From: Massilia brevitalea | GTDB lineage: Bacteria; Pseudomonadota; Gammaproteobacteria; Burkholderiales; Burkholderiaceae_D | Direction of reading: 5' to 3' | Length of the DNA: 64,000 nt | NCBI RefSeq assembly: GCF_030711405.1 | Contig: NZ_JAULSI010000022.1 | Location: 18,561 to 82,560 of the forward strand | Shown: positions 27,460 through 35,874 of the stretch, one piece after another | Layout of the letters: each line of letters opens with the position of its first letter | How positions within the stretch are numbered: position 1 is the stretch's first letter | Position numbers and translations under genes: made by a program | Notes under the pieces: generated by a model | Databases searched by the model: none | What the model was told of the DNA's origin: nothing | What the model saw: only the letters and a program-made list of their open reading frames with translations

Positions 27460-28112
27460 CACGTCAGCAACCAGGCCAGCGGCGTCGTAACCAGCTCGAC
27501 CACCTGCGCGCCCAGCCACATCACCGGTTGCACCCAGAAGGCGAGCACGTTGAAATACAGCAGCGCCAGCAAGATGAAGAAACCATACGGCTCGATGCGG
27601 GCGAACTGGTAGGCCAGCCGGTTCGGCAGCATGCTGGTCAGCACCCGCCCACCGTCGAGCGGCGGCAGCGGGAAAAGGTTGAATGCGAAGATCAGCAGGT
27701 TCGTGAGCAGGCCGGCGCGCGCCATCTTGCTCAGGAACTCCTCGTCGATGCCGAAGGCCGCCAACAGCATGCCGAACACCACCCACAGGAAGGCCATCAG
27801 CAAATTGGCGGCCGGCCCGGCCAGCGCCACCCAGGCCATGTCGCGTTTCGGATTGCGCAGGTTGCCGAACTGGACCGGCACCGGCTTGGCGTAGCCGAAG
27901 ACGAAGCCGGTGGTGACGTACAGCGCAATCGGAATGATGATCGTGCCGAACAGGTCGATATGGACCAGGGGATTGAGGGTCATGCGGCCCTGGGCATAGG
28001 CCGTGTTGTCGCCGAGGCGCCTGGCGGCGTAGGCGTGCGCCGCTTCGTGCAGGGTAATCGCGAAAAGAACGGGCAGCGCGAATACTGCGATGTTGCGAAT
28101 GATTTCATCCAT
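27459..28112 (-). CDS. Site-2 protease family (M50) membrane zinc metalloprotease
   Basis: 217 residues with five or six hydrophobic segments. The zinc site HEAAH is near residue 22 and the second motif PLDGGR near 150, as in small SpoIVFB-type S2P proteases that cut substrates within the membrane. The gene belongs to a minus-strand run (PHP phosphatase, htpX, yciO, this gene, methyltransferase, dapA, bamC) much of which is conserved in betaproteobacteria. The substrate is unknown; no anti-sigma factor lies nearby. Confidence 0.9.
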   Translation of the reverse strand: MDEIIRNIAVFALPVLFAITLHEAAHAYAARRLGDNTAYAQGRMTLNPLVHIDLFGTIIIPIALYVTTGFVFGYAKPVPVQFGNLRNPKRDMAWVALAGPAANLLMAFLWVVFGMLLAAFGIDEEFLSKMARAGLLTNLLIFAFNLFPLPPLDGGRVLTSMLPNRLAYQFARIEPYGFFILLALLYFNVLAFWVQPVMWLGAQVVELVTTPLAWLLT

Positions 28113-28211
28113 AAGGGAGCGATTCTAGCAGAGCGGGGCCGGGCAGCCCGGATGCGGCCTGGAAGGCCGCCGGGGAAAGGAGATACGGAAAGGACTACAA
28201 GCCAGGAAGCG

Positions 28212-28835
28212 CTACAGGCCAAACGCGGCGGGGTCGCCCCTGCCCTCGCGCAACAGCACGGGCTCGGGGCCGGTGAGGTCGACGATGGTGGTGCCTTCCA
28301 GCGTGCCGGCGCCGCCGTCGATCACCAGCTCGATCTGCTTTTCCAGGCGCTCGCGCACCTCGTCGGGGTCGGACAGCATGTGGTCGTCGCCCGGCAGCTG
28401 CAGCGTAGTGCCGATCAGCGGCTCGCCCAGTTCTTCCAGCAGCGCCAGCGTGATCAGGTTTTCCGGTACGCGCAGGCCGATGGTCTTGCGCGAGGGATGC
28501 GACAGGCGCCGCGGCAGTTCCTTCGTCGCTTCCAGGATCACCGTGTACGGGCCGGGCGTGGTGGCCTTCAGCAGGCGGTACTGTGCATTGTCGATGCGTG
28601 CGTACTTGGCGATCTCCGACAAATCGCGGCACAGCAGCGTCAGGTGGTGCTTGTCGTCGATGCCGCGCACGCGGCGCAGCTTCTCGACCGCGTTCTTGTC
28701 GTCGAGCTGGCATACCAGCGCGTAGGCCGAATCGGTCGGCAGCGCCGCCACGCCGCCGGAGCGGATGATCTGCGCGGCCTGCTTGATCAGCCGCGCCTGC
28801 GGGTTGTCTGGATGGATCTGGAAAAATTGGCTCAT
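28212..28835 (-). CDS. YciO-type Sua5/YrdC family protein
   Basis: 207 residues. The YrdC/Sua5 fold makes threonylcarbamoyl-AMP for tRNA t6A. This subfamily is YciO, whose role in vivo is less clear. Visible motifs are GGVAALPTDSAYAL (about 28-41), RVRGIDDKHHLTLLCRDL and TPGPYTVILEAT, and RKTIGLRVPEN. The start lies 15 bp after the htpX stop, so the two are probably co-transcribed. The 99-bp gap after it has no gene. Confidence 0.88.
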   Translation of the reverse strand: MSQFFQIHPDNPQARLIKQAAQIIRSGGVAALPTDSAYALVCQLDDKNAVEKLRRVRGIDDKHHLTLLCRDLSEIAKYARIDNAQYRLLKATTPGPYTVILEATKELPRRLSHPSRKTIGLRVPENLITLALLEELGEPLIGTTLQLPGDDHMLSDPDEVRERLEKQIELVIDGGAGTLEGTTIVDLTGPEPVLLREGRGDPAAFGL

Positions 28836-28850
28836 CGGTTTCCTAAGTGA

Positions 28851-29729
28851 TTAGCGCAGGGCCTGGAGCGCGGCGATGCGCTCTTCCATTGGCGGGTGGG
28901 TCGAGAACAGTGCGCCCCAGCCGCCACCGCCGCCCGAGATACCCGAGGCGTTCAGCGACGACGGCAAGGCGCCCGGTTGCAGGCCGCCCAGGCGCGCCAG
29001 CGCATGCTGCATCGGCACGGTAGAGCCCAGCAGCTTGGCCGAGCCTGCGTCGGCGCGGAACTCGCGCTGGCGCGAGAACCAGGCCACGATGATCGAGGCC
29101 ACCAGGCCGAACACGATTTCGCAGACGAACACGGTGACCATGTAGCCGATGCCGGGGCCGCGGTCGTCGTTCCCGCGCAGCAGCACCTTGTCGACGAAAA
29201 AGCCGACCACGCGCGCCAGGAACACGACGAAGGTGTTCACCACGCCCTGGATGAGCGTGAGCGTGACCATGTCGCCATTCGCGATATGGGCGACTTCGTG
29301 GCCGAGCACGGCCTCGACTTCGTCCTGGGTCATGCCTTGCAGCAGGCCAGTGGACACGGCTACCAGTGCGGAATTTTTAAAGGCGCCGGTGGCGAATGCG
29401 TTCGGTTCGCCCTCGTACACCGCCACTTCGGGCATGCCAATGCCGGCGCGCTCGGCAAGTTTACGCACGGTATTCACCAGCCACTGCTCGGTGGCATTTT
29501 GCGGCTGCTCGATGACGCGCGCGCCGGTCGACCACTTGGCCATCGGTTTGCTCAGCAGCAGGGAAATGATGGAGCCGGTAAAGCCGACCACCAGGGAGAA
29601 CACAGCCAGGGCGCCGACATTGATGCCCTCGGCGGTCACCGCGCGCCCGACACCCAGCAGGTTCAGGACAACGGTGAGCACCAGCACAACCGCGAGGTTG
29701 GTGGCGAGGAACAGAACGATGCGCTTCAT
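28851..29729 (-). CDS. htpX: Heat-shock membrane metalloprotease HtpX
   Basis: 292 residues. HtpX degrades misfolded inner-membrane proteins together with FtsH. Two N-terminal transmembrane helices (about 4-24 and 36-58) precede the zinc motif HEVAH near residue 144. Two more hydrophobic segments follow (about 158-178 and 195-218). Later parts are [18 protein letters not shown] (third ligand Glu) and [14 protein letters not shown]. Length and layout are standard for M48B. Confidence 0.95.
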   Translation of the reverse strand: MKRIVLFLATNLAVVLVLTVVLNLLGVGRAVTAEGINVGALAVFSLVVGFTGSIISLLLSKPMAKWSTGARVIEQPQNATEQWLVNTVRKLAERAGIGMPEVAVYEGEPNAFATGAFKNSALVAVSTGLLQGMTQDEVEAVLGHEVAHIANGDMVTLTLIQGVVNTFVVFLARVVGFFVDKVLLRGNDDRGPGIGYMVTVFVCEIVFGLVASIIVAWFSRQREFRADAGSAKLLGSTVPMQHALARLGGLQPGALPSSLNASGISGGGGGWGALFSTHPPMEERIAALQALR

Positions 29730-29825
29730 GGAAACAGCCTCCAGCAGAAATGAGCTTGACAGGCTGCCAAGATAGGGCTGAGTGCCGGGAAATTCAAGAG
29801 CGCGGGCTTATGGGGAACTTAAACC

Positions 29826-30659
29826 TCAGAACCAGTCGTGCCAGACCGGGGTGACGTTGCCTGGGAGCGGCGGCAAGGCGTCGAACTCGACGCGGGCTTC
29901 GCCGGGGGCGTGGAAGTCGGTGCCGCGCGAGGCCAGGAAGCCGTAGCGGCGCGCCACTTCGGCATAGATGCCATACTGGTCGAGCGTGTGGCTGCCGGTG
30001 ACGACCTCGATCGCATTGCCGCCGAGCTGGCGGAATTCGTCGAACAGCACGCCCTCGGCGGTGGCGTCGAAGCGGTAGCGGCCCGGATGGGCGATCACCG
30101 GGATACCACCGGCGCGCTGGATCCAGCCCATGGCCTGGTCGAGCGCGGCCCAGCGATGCGGTACGTAGCCGGGTTTACCTTCGCTGAGGTATTTACGGAA
30201 CACCTCGGGCGTACTGTTGCAGCGGCCGGTTTCGACGATGTAGCGGGCGAAGTGGGTGCGCGACAGCAGGTCGGGGTTGCCGACGTATTTCAGGGCGCCT
30301 TCGTAGGCATTCGGGATGCCGGCCTGTTCCAGCTGGGCGGCGATTTCTCGTCCGCGCGCATCGCGGCCCTGGCGCGTGGCGGCCAGGCCGGCCAGCAGGT
30401 CCGGGTTGTCTTCGTCGACCTGCAGGCCGACCAGGTGCACGGTTTGATTGGCCCAGGTGACGGAAATTTCGACGCCCGCGACGAAGCGCATGCCGAGCTC
30501 GTTTGCCTTGGCGCGCGCCGCCTTGATGCCGCCGACTTCGTCGTGGTCGGTCAGGGCCCAGGCATCGACCCCGCCCTTGCGCGCGTAGGCGGCCACGGCG
30601 GCAGGCGCGAGGACGCCGTCGGAAACGTTGGAATGGCAGTGCAGGTCGACTTTCAGCAT
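29826..30659 (-). CDS. PHP-domain phosphoesterase (3',5'-nucleoside bisphosphate phosphatase / Rnm, YciV)
   Basis: 277 residues from the ATG at 30659, chosen because the PHP fold starts at once with VDLHCHSNVSDG. The frame is open 17 codons upstream with unstructured residues. Metal ligands visible are HCHS, WALTDHDEVGG, GVEISVTW, VIAHPGRY near residue 200 and GTDFHAPGE near 250. The family (TrpH/YciV) hydrolyses the 3' phosphate of pAp and trims 5S rRNA 5' ends. It leads the minus-strand cluster with htpX and yciO. Confidence 0.88.
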   Translation of the reverse strand: MLKVDLHCHSNVSDGVLAPAAVAAYARKGGVDAWALTDHDEVGGIKAARAKANELGMRFVAGVEISVTWANQTVHLVGLQVDEDNPDLLAGLAATRQGRDARGREIAAQLEQAGIPNAYEGALKYVGNPDLLSRTHFARYIVETGRCNSTPEVFRKYLSEGKPGYVPHRWAALDQAMGWIQRAGGIPVIAHPGRYRFDATAEGVLFDEFRQLGGNAIEVVTGSHTLDQYGIYAEVARRYGFLASRGTDFHAPGEARVEFDALPPLPGNVTPVWHDWF

Positions 30660-30778
30660 GGATGCGGTGCGGGTGCGGGTACTGGACGGAGGGGACATTG
30701 TACGCCGCAATCGGTCGCTGTGCGGGGCTGTCGAGTAGTGCTAGAGTTGTTGCTTTCTTTTTAATCCTGGCGGTGGGA

Positions 30779-31180
30779 ATGAAGACGTATCGGGGGAGCT
30801 GTCATTGCGGGGCGGTGCGGTATGAGGCGGCGTTTGACCTGGCGGTAGCGGGGACGGTGAAGTGTAATTGTTCGGTTTGTACGAAGATGCGGTTCTGGGG
30901 GGTGCAGGTGGCGGCTTCCTGTTTCCGGCTGCTGGCGGGGGCGGAGGCGCTGGGGGAGTATCGGTTTGGGGCGCGGCGGGATGGGCATTGTTTCTGCCGG
31001 GTTTGCGGGATCAATGTGTTTTCGACGGGGGAGTCGGCGGGGATGGGAAGGTTTGTGGCGGTGACGGTGGCCAGTTTGGATGATGTGGGGGTGGAGGAGT
31101 TGGTGGGGGCGCCGGTGCGGTATATCGATGGGCGCAATGATGATTGGACGGTGCCGCCGGTCGAGATCCGGCATTTGTGA
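30779..31180 (+). CDS. GFA-family (glutathione-dependent formaldehyde-activating-like) zinc protein
   Basis: 133 residues from the ATG at 30779. Zinc ligands are visible in GSCHCGAVRYEA (Cys 8, Cys 10), KCNCSVCTK (Cys 29, 31, 34) and HCFCRVCGINVFST. The name comes from Gfa, but most members have no demonstrated activity. Codon use is unlike the neighbours: GGG, GTG, GCG and TTT dominate where flanking genes use GGC, GTC and TTC. This suggests recent acquisition or relaxed selection. It stands alone and is followed by a repeat cluster. Confidence 0.85.
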   Translation: MKTYRGSCHCGAVRYEAAFDLAVAGTVKCNCSVCTKMRFWGVQVAASCFRLLAGAEALGEYRFGARRDGHCFCRVCGINVFSTGESAGMGRFVAVTVASLDDVGVEELVGAPVRYIDGRNDDWTVPPVEIRHL

Positions 31181-31212
31181 GCGTGGTGCGGGCGGAAAGT
31201 TTGCGGGGACGT

Positions 31213-31485
31213 GGGGCTGTTGCCTGCGCTGTTATTGGTGTGTTGAATTCGCGTGGGCACGAGTGCCCACCCTACGGGCACCGTTATCGGCGGGTTCATA
31301 CAAAGACCGTCACCGTTATCGGCGAGTTCATACAAAGACCGTCACCGTTATCGGCGAGTTCATACAAGAACCGGTACCGCCAACGGCGAGATCATACGAA
31401 ACGCGGATACGCAGCGTGTCCCGTAGGGTGGGCACTCGTGCCCACGCGGATCATGATTACCGATAACGGGGCAGGCAACAGCCCC
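31213..31485. repeat. Composite REPIN C: REP pair with homologous 27-bp outer flanks and internal tandem repeats
   Basis: REP copies at 31250-31275 (reverse) and 31423-31448 (forward), heads inward. Each is flanked outside by the same segment in opposite orientation: GGGGCTGTTGCCTG at 31213, continuing into GTTATTGG, and its complement ending at 31485. The same flank recurs beside REP D2. The whole element fills the gap between the GFA gene and the hydrolase gene. Confidence 0.8.
31279..31406. repeat. Four 32-bp tandem repeats inside REPIN C
   Basis: Units at 31279, 31311, 31343 and 31375, each built on CCGTTATCGGCG-GTTCATACA. The first two differ by one base, the third diverges near its end and the fourth is degenerate. 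There are no spacers, so this is not a CRISPR array. Confidence 0.85.
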
Positions 31486-31510
31486 ATGTCCCTGTGCAAA
31501 CCAACCGGGT

Positions 31511-32389
31511 TCAACGCCCCAGAAACGCCTCGATCAAGCGCGCCAGTACCTGCGGCTGGTCGTGATGCACCATGTGCCCCGCCCCGGGCACAATGTGCGC
31601 CTCGACCGACGCCATGTGCGCCAGGCGGCTGTCCACCTCGGCGCGCATCTGTTCCTGCGGCCCCATCCAGCGCCACATGTCCGTCTCCGCCGCCTCGATC
31701 CACAGCACCGGCGCCGTGATCTTCTTCCAGATCGCGATCATCTCGTCCAGGTGGTACAACAGCGGCCCGCTCATCTTGTGCACCGGGTCGCCCAGGATCT
31801 CGTACTCCCCCGCGGCATTGCGCGCCGACCAGTGCTCGGCCAGGAAAGCGGCGCGGTCCTCGGGCAGGCGCGGGTTGGTTTTCTTCAGGCGCGCCGCCAC
31901 CTCTTCCAGGCTGGCATAGCCGCGCATCACCGGCGGCGTCTTCAGCTCATCGAGCCAGCGCGCCAGGCGCTTCGGCGCCTGCTGTGGCACGCTGCCCTGC
32001 AGGCCAATGCCCTCCAGGTTGATCAGCTTGGCCACGCGCTCGGGCCGCACGCCCGCATACAGGCTGACGGCATTCCCGCCCATGCTGTGGCCGAGCAGGT
32101 TCACCGGCGCGTCCGGCGAATAGTGGTCGAGCAGGAAATCGAGGTCGGCCACGTAGTCGGGGAACCAGTAGGTGTCGGTTCCGGTCCGCTCGGTCAGGCC
32201 AAAGCCGCGCCAGTCGTGGGCAATCACGTGCCAGTCGCCTTCCAGGCAATCGACGATGAACTGGAACGAGGCCGACATGTCCATCCAGCCATGCGCCATG
32301 AAGATCTTCGGCGCGCCTTCGCGGCCCCAGTGGCGCACGTGGGTGCGCAGGCCGCGCACGGTGAGAAATTCGGAACGGGATGGTGTCAT
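31511..32389 (-). CDS. Alpha/beta hydrolase
   Basis: 292 residues. The order HGWMDMSASFQF (oxyanion loop, residues about 35-46), HDWRGFGLTE, then the nucleophile elbow LLGHSMGGN (Ser near residue 106) is typical. GAGHMVHHDQP near the end holds the catalytic His. It looks like a generic esterase or epoxide-hydrolase-like member; the substrate is unknown. The ATG at 32389 is chosen because the fold begins at once (LTVRGLRTHVRHWG). A much longer open frame continues upstream antisense to two real genes and is rejected. Confidence 0.88.
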   Translation of the reverse strand: MTPSRSEFLTVRGLRTHVRHWGREGAPKIFMAHGWMDMSASFQFIVDCLEGDWHVIAHDWRGFGLTERTGTDTYWFPDYVADLDFLLDHYSPDAPVNLLGHSMGGNAVSLYAGVRPERVAKLINLEGIGLQGSVPQQAPKRLARWLDELKTPPVMRGYASLEEVAARLKKTNPRLPEDRAAFLAEHWSARNAAGEYEILGDPVHKMSGPLLYHLDEMIAIWKKITAPVLWIEAAETDMWRWMGPQEQMRAEVDSRLAHMASVEAHIVPGAGHMVHHDQPQVLARLIEAFLGR

Positions 32390-32557
32390 GGGCTCGCTCG
32401 GCAATGAAAGTAGTACAACCGAAAATAGTACGGTCGTTCGGATCAATCGTCCGATTATACGCATGCCGTTGAATTCCTGTCTGCCATCCCCATTTGGGGA
32501 CGACGGCAAGCGCAAGGGCGTAAAATAGCGGCACCACAACCCTTCCGCGAGCAATCC

Positions 32558-33082
32558 ATGGCGATTTACCAGCTGGGCGAGCATGCGCCCGAGATCGATG
32601 CGTCGGCCTTCGTTGCCGATACGGCCAACCTGATCGGCAAAGTCACGCTCGAGGCGAATACCTCGGTGTGGTATGGCGTGACGATCCGCGGCGACAACGA
32701 GCGGATCACGATCGGCGAAAACAGCAACGTGCAGGAAGGCACGGTCATGCACACCGACATGGGCTACCCGCTCACGCTCGGCAAGGGCGTGACCGTCGGC
32801 CACCAGGCCATGCTGCATGGCTGCACGGTTGGCGACGATTCGCTGATCGGCATCCAGGCCGTGATCCTGAACGGCGCAAAGATTGGCAAGGGATGCCTGG
32901 TCGGTGCCGGCGCGCTGGTTACCGAGGGCAAGGAATTTCCCGACAATTCGCTCATCATCGGTGCGCCTGCCAAGGCGGTGCGCACCCTCACGGAAGAAGA
33001 CCTGCTGCGCTTGCAGGCCAATGCCGCCAGTTACGTGGCGCGTGGCCAATTGTTCAAGGCGCAGCTCAAGCAAATCGGATAG
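32558..33082 (+). CDS. Gamma carbonic anhydrase family protein
   Basis: 174 residues forming a left-handed beta-helix of hexapeptide repeats. The segments [25 protein letters not shown] and [29 protein letters not shown] hold the family's Arg, Asp, Gln and the His metal ligands. It is a YrdA/PaaY-like trimeric zinc or iron enzyme, possibly a carbonic anhydrase; activity varies in this family. TAAAAT at 32521-32526 is a possible -10. It is followed after 3 bp by hslO. Confidence 0.9.
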   Translation: MAIYQLGEHAPEIDASAFVADTANLIGKVTLEANTSVWYGVTIRGDNERITIGENSNVQEGTVMHTDMGYPLTLGKGVTVGHQAMLHGCTVGDDSLIGIQAVILNGAKIGKGCLVGAGALVTEGKEFPDNSLIIGAPAKAVRTLTEEDLLRLQANAASYVARGQLFKAQLKQIG

Positions 33083-33085
33083 ACA

Positions 33086-34042
33086 ATGACGACAACGGAC
33101 ACCAAGGACACCCTGCAGAAATTTATCTTCGACAACGCCGCCGTGCGCGGCGAACTGGTCGAGATTTCCGATACCTGGCGCGAGATCCAGGCTCGCCATG
33201 GCTACCCGAAGGCCGTGCGCGCCCTGCTGGGCGAAATGGTGGCGGCGGCCGCCCTGCTCTCGGCCAACCTGAAATTCAATGGCTCGATCGTGATGCAGAT
33301 CCACGGCGACGGACCGGTGCGCCTGCTGGTGGTCGAGTGCGACGCCGAGCTGCGCATCCGCGCCACGGCAAAACTGGCGCCGGACGCCGAGGTGGCCGAT
33401 GACGCCACCCTGCGCCAGCTGCTCAACGCCAACGGCCAGGGCCGCTTCGTGATCACGCTCGACCCGCTCGACAAGGTGCCGGGCCAGCAACCCTACCAGG
33501 GCATCGTGCCGCTCGACGGCGAGAGCATGGCGACCGTCATCGAAAACTACATGCTGCGTTCCGAGCAGATGGACACGCGCCTGTGGCTGGCGGCCGACGA
33601 CAAGGTCTCGCGCGGCATGCTGCTGCAAAAGCTGCCGCGCCACACCGGCAAGGACGACCAGGTGAAACAGGCGACCGAAGAGGAAGACCTGGAAACCTGG
33701 AACCGCGCCGTCGTGCTGGGCAGCACCCTGAAACAGGAAGAACTGCTGGGTACCGATATCGAGACCCTGCTCACCCGCCTGTTCTGGGAAGAGACGATCC
33801 GCGTGTTCGACCCGCAGCATCCACAATTCCACTGCAGCTGCACGCGCGAAAAAGTCGGCAACATGCTGAAGATGCTGGGCCAGCCGGAAGTCGATGCGGC
33901 CGTGGCCGACCTGGGCGAACTCGGTATCAATTGCGATTTCTGCGGCAAGCACTACGCGTTCGACAAGGTCGATTGCGCGCAATTGTTCGCTGCTCCGATC
34001 GCGGCGGATGCCGTGACGCCGGCCGACGAGACCAAGCACTAA
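33086..34042 (+). CDS. hslO: Redox-regulated molecular chaperone Hsp33
   Basis: 318 residues. Hsp33 is a cytoplasmic holdase switched on by oxidation, when it loses its zinc. The C-terminal redox switch has the motif CSC near residues 249-251 and CDFC near 283-286, the conserved CxC-x(27-32)-CxxC pattern. The N-terminal domain shows FDNAAVRGELVEI and LLGEMVAAAALLSANLKF. It is close behind the carbonic-anhydrase-like gene and ahead of a thioesterase gene, probably one transcript. Confidence 0.96.
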   Translation: MTTTDTKDTLQKFIFDNAAVRGELVEISDTWREIQARHGYPKAVRALLGEMVAAAALLSANLKFNGSIVMQIHGDGPVRLLVVECDAELRIRATAKLAPDAEVADDATLRQLLNANGQGRFVITLDPLDKVPGQQPYQGIVPLDGESMATVIENYMLRSEQMDTRLWLAADDKVSRGMLLQKLPRHTGKDDQVKQATEEEDLETWNRAVVLGSTLKQEELLGTDIETLLTRLFWEETIRVFDPQHPQFHCSCTREKVGNMLKMLGQPEVDAAVADLGELGINCDFCGKHYAFDKVDCAQLFAAPIAADAVTPADETKH

Positions 34043-34079
34043 GCAATCAGTTCCACACTCACACAGGAAGCTTTTGACG

Positions 34080-34514
34080 ATGCGCGATACGCCCCGCTCT
34101 GCCTTTCCCCACATCGTCGCCCTGCCGACGCGCTGGATGGACAACGACAGCTACGGGCATGTCAACAACGTCAACTACTACAGCTTCTTCGACACCGCGG
34201 TCAATCGCTACCTGATCGACCGCGGCGCGCTCGACATCCACAAGGACGAAGTCGTCGGCTTCGTCGTCGAGACCGGGTGCTCCTACTTCAGTTCCATTTC
34301 CTTCCCCGACGTCGTGCACGTCGGCGTGCGCGTGGCCAAGCTGGGTAATGCCAGCGTGCGCTACGAGATCGCGCTGTACCGCAACGACGAGACCATGCCG
34401 GCCGCCGCCGGGCATTTCGTGCATGTGTACGTGCACCGGCCGAGCGGCAAGTCGGTGCCGATTCCCGAGCCGGTGCGGGCAGTGCTGCAGACATTGCTGC
34501 AGCCAGTGCTCTAG
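34080..34514 (+). CDS. Acyl-CoA thioesterase, 4HBT hotdog fold
   Basis: 144 residues from the ATG at 34080, with AGGAAG nine bases upstream; a TTG two codons earlier is worse placed. TRWMDNDSYGHVNNVNYYSFFDTAVNRYL is the 4-hydroxybenzoyl-CoA thioesterase signature, with the catalytic Asp in the DNDSYGHVNN segment. It hydrolyses acyl-CoA thioesters of unknown chain length. It lies 37 bp after hslO. Confidence 0.9.
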   Translation: MRDTPRSAFPHIVALPTRWMDNDSYGHVNNVNYYSFFDTAVNRYLIDRGALDIHKDEVVGFVVETGCSYFSSISFPDVVHVGVRVAKLGNASVRYEIALYRNDETMPAAAGHFVHVYVHRPSGKSVPIPEPVRAVLQTLLQPVL

Positions 34515-34532
34515 CGATTTCCTCAGAGCTCG

Positions 34533-35159
34533 TCAGTCCTCCAACCACTCCTCCACCAGCCTGTCGGTCGAACGGCGCAAGTCCGTACGGCGGCGCTCAA
34601 ACTGCGGCAAGGCAAGTTCCTGCGCTTTCTTGACCACGGCGTTAGCAGTTTCCAGCGTTTGCGCCATGGCGGCGGCAACTTCACGCATGGCGCCGATGGG
34701 CGATTCCGGCGGCGGCTTGCCTGACGCGAGTTCGCGCCGCAACACCGACGCCAGCTTCCAGCGCGCATCGCTGGGCCGGCGCACCCATAATTCATGCCAG
34801 GCATTGCGCGGCTCACCGATGACGCCCAGCATGAACTGGCGCGGCGACACGGGCCGGTTGTTGTGGACCAGTAAATCATCACGCACTTCAGCGTAGTGAA
34901 ACTGTCCGTCGTGGAAAAAGCGCAGCTCGCTGCCATGCGCCAGGAACAGGCATTTCCATTGATAGCCACCCGGCCTGCGTGGGGCGGCGCCGACATCGAG
35001 CGCCACCTTTCCGTCTTCACGCGACGCAATCCATTCACGCACGGCATGCCCCAGCGCCTCATCTGGCGACAAGATACTGCCGGTGCGCTCTAGATAATCT
35101 GCAAGTTCGTGCAGCACGGGGAGTACAAGCAATCCAGCCCTTCTTTCATCGCTTCTCAT
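34533..35159 (-). CDS. Hypothetical protein with RAMA-like domain
   Basis: 208 residues. The central part (YQWKCLFLAHGSELRFFHDG, then FHYAEVRDDLLVHNNRPVSPRQFML, residues about 67-112) resembles the RAMA domain (restriction enzyme adenine methylase associated). That domain occurs next to DNA-modification and recombination proteins and may read DNA. This is recognition by eye. The C-terminus is a charged helix (AQTLETANAVVKKAQELAL). The start codon lies inside one of several repeated AAATGAGA motifs. It is convergent with the thioesterase gene and followed upstream by a decayed radical-SAM gene. Confidence 0.7.
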   Translation of the reverse strand: MRSDERRAGLLVLPVLHELADYLERTGSILSPDEALGHAVREWIASREDGKVALDVGAAPRRPGGYQWKCLFLAHGSELRFFHDGQFHYAEVRDDLLVHNNRPVSPRQFMLGVIGEPRNAWHELWVRRPSDARWKLASVLRRELASGKPPPESPIGAMREVAAAMAQTLETANAVVKKAQELALPQFERRRTDLRRSTDRLVEEWLED

Positions 35160-35263
35160 TTGGCCCTCTCATTTATTCTCTTTCTCTTCCGTTTGACCTC
35201 TGCCATTTCAACAAGTTCGAAAAGAGAGGAAATGAGAAGAAATGAGTATGCCAAATGAGAGGG
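35152..35263. repeat. Cluster of AAATGAGA motifs with an 11-bp inverted repeat upstream of the RAMA-like gene
   Basis: CCCTCTCATTT at 35164-35174 is exactly inverted as AAATGAGAGGG at 35253-35263. The core AAATGAG(A/T) occurs five times (two in minus orientation near 35153 and 35167; three in plus orientation near 35230, 35241 and 35253). One copy contains the ATG of the RAMA-like gene. The stretch is purine/pyrimidine-biased and low in GC. It looks like a multi-site operator or iteron set. Confidence 0.5.
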
Positions 35264-35351
35264 TTTGGCAGAGGGCTGGCGCCAGCCCCACCCCATCCCG
35301 GCCGGCGGTACCCCTGCCAACCCTGGCTTGGCTGTTGCTCACCCTGCCGCT

Positions 35352-35874
35352 CTACCGGCCCAACTCGACTGTGCGTGCAGCCGTTTTGCTGGCGCCTGCC
35401 CGCCCGATGGGAATCACCGCCCGCTTGCGCTTGACCATCGACTCCTCGTGCTCCTCGAGCGAGGCGCCCCAGAAGCGGCGCAGCGTCAGCGTGCTGTTCT
35501 TCAGCCGCTTGCCCACGATGAACTCGGCAATCTTATGGAACCAGACCGCCGCCCCATGCGCGTGTACCAGCGCATGCCGTGGCGTAACGCCCTGCTCGCG
35601 CTTCAAGCGCGCCAGCTCCTTGGCAAACTTGATCGGGTCGCGGTGGCGCCACTGGGTCCAGAAACCGCGCTGGCCGCGCGAGAACTGCATCAGCTCCCAG
35701 CCGATGCGGTAGTCGTCGAGGTCGCGGATCATTTCGGCCGGCGCGCTGGCAGTCGGCACGCCGTCCGTGCGCCAGGCAATGCCGTCCACCGACGGTGCGC
35801 TCGCCCTCGCCGCGTACGATGTAGTCGACTTGCGGATAGTCGCGCATCAAGCCGGGGGCGCAGCTGCGCAATCC
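35352..35874 (-). pseudogene. Decayed B12-binding/radical-SAM (BchE-like) gene
   Basis: Read on the minus strand, one frame gives MRDYPQVDYIVRGEGE (end of a cobalamin-binding domain). A second, after a frameshift and apparent loss of about 15 codons, gives DGIAWRTDGVPTASAPAEMI, then RDLDDYRIGWELMQFSRG and QRGFWTQWRHRDPIKFAKEL. In intact relatives a cysteine motif CxxxCxxC lies between FSRG and QRGFW; here it is missing. After REQGV the sequence no longer matches and runs to a stop at 35352. So the 5' end, the [4Fe-4S] motif and the 3' half are lost. The last 70 codons are unrecognised. Confidence 0.65.

Noticed and set aside
31279..31406. 32-bp repeats as a possible CRISPR array
   Set aside because: Units are directly adjacent with no spacers and no cas genes nearby.
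31423..31448. Peptide VGWALVPTR appearing in several frames
   Set aside because: It is the translation of the REP palindrome, recurring wherever a REP is read, not a protein motif.
31511..34144. 877-codon minus-strand frame extending the hydrolase
   Set aside because: Only the last 292 codons show a hydrolase fold; the rest is antisense to the carbonic-anhydrase-like and hslO genes.
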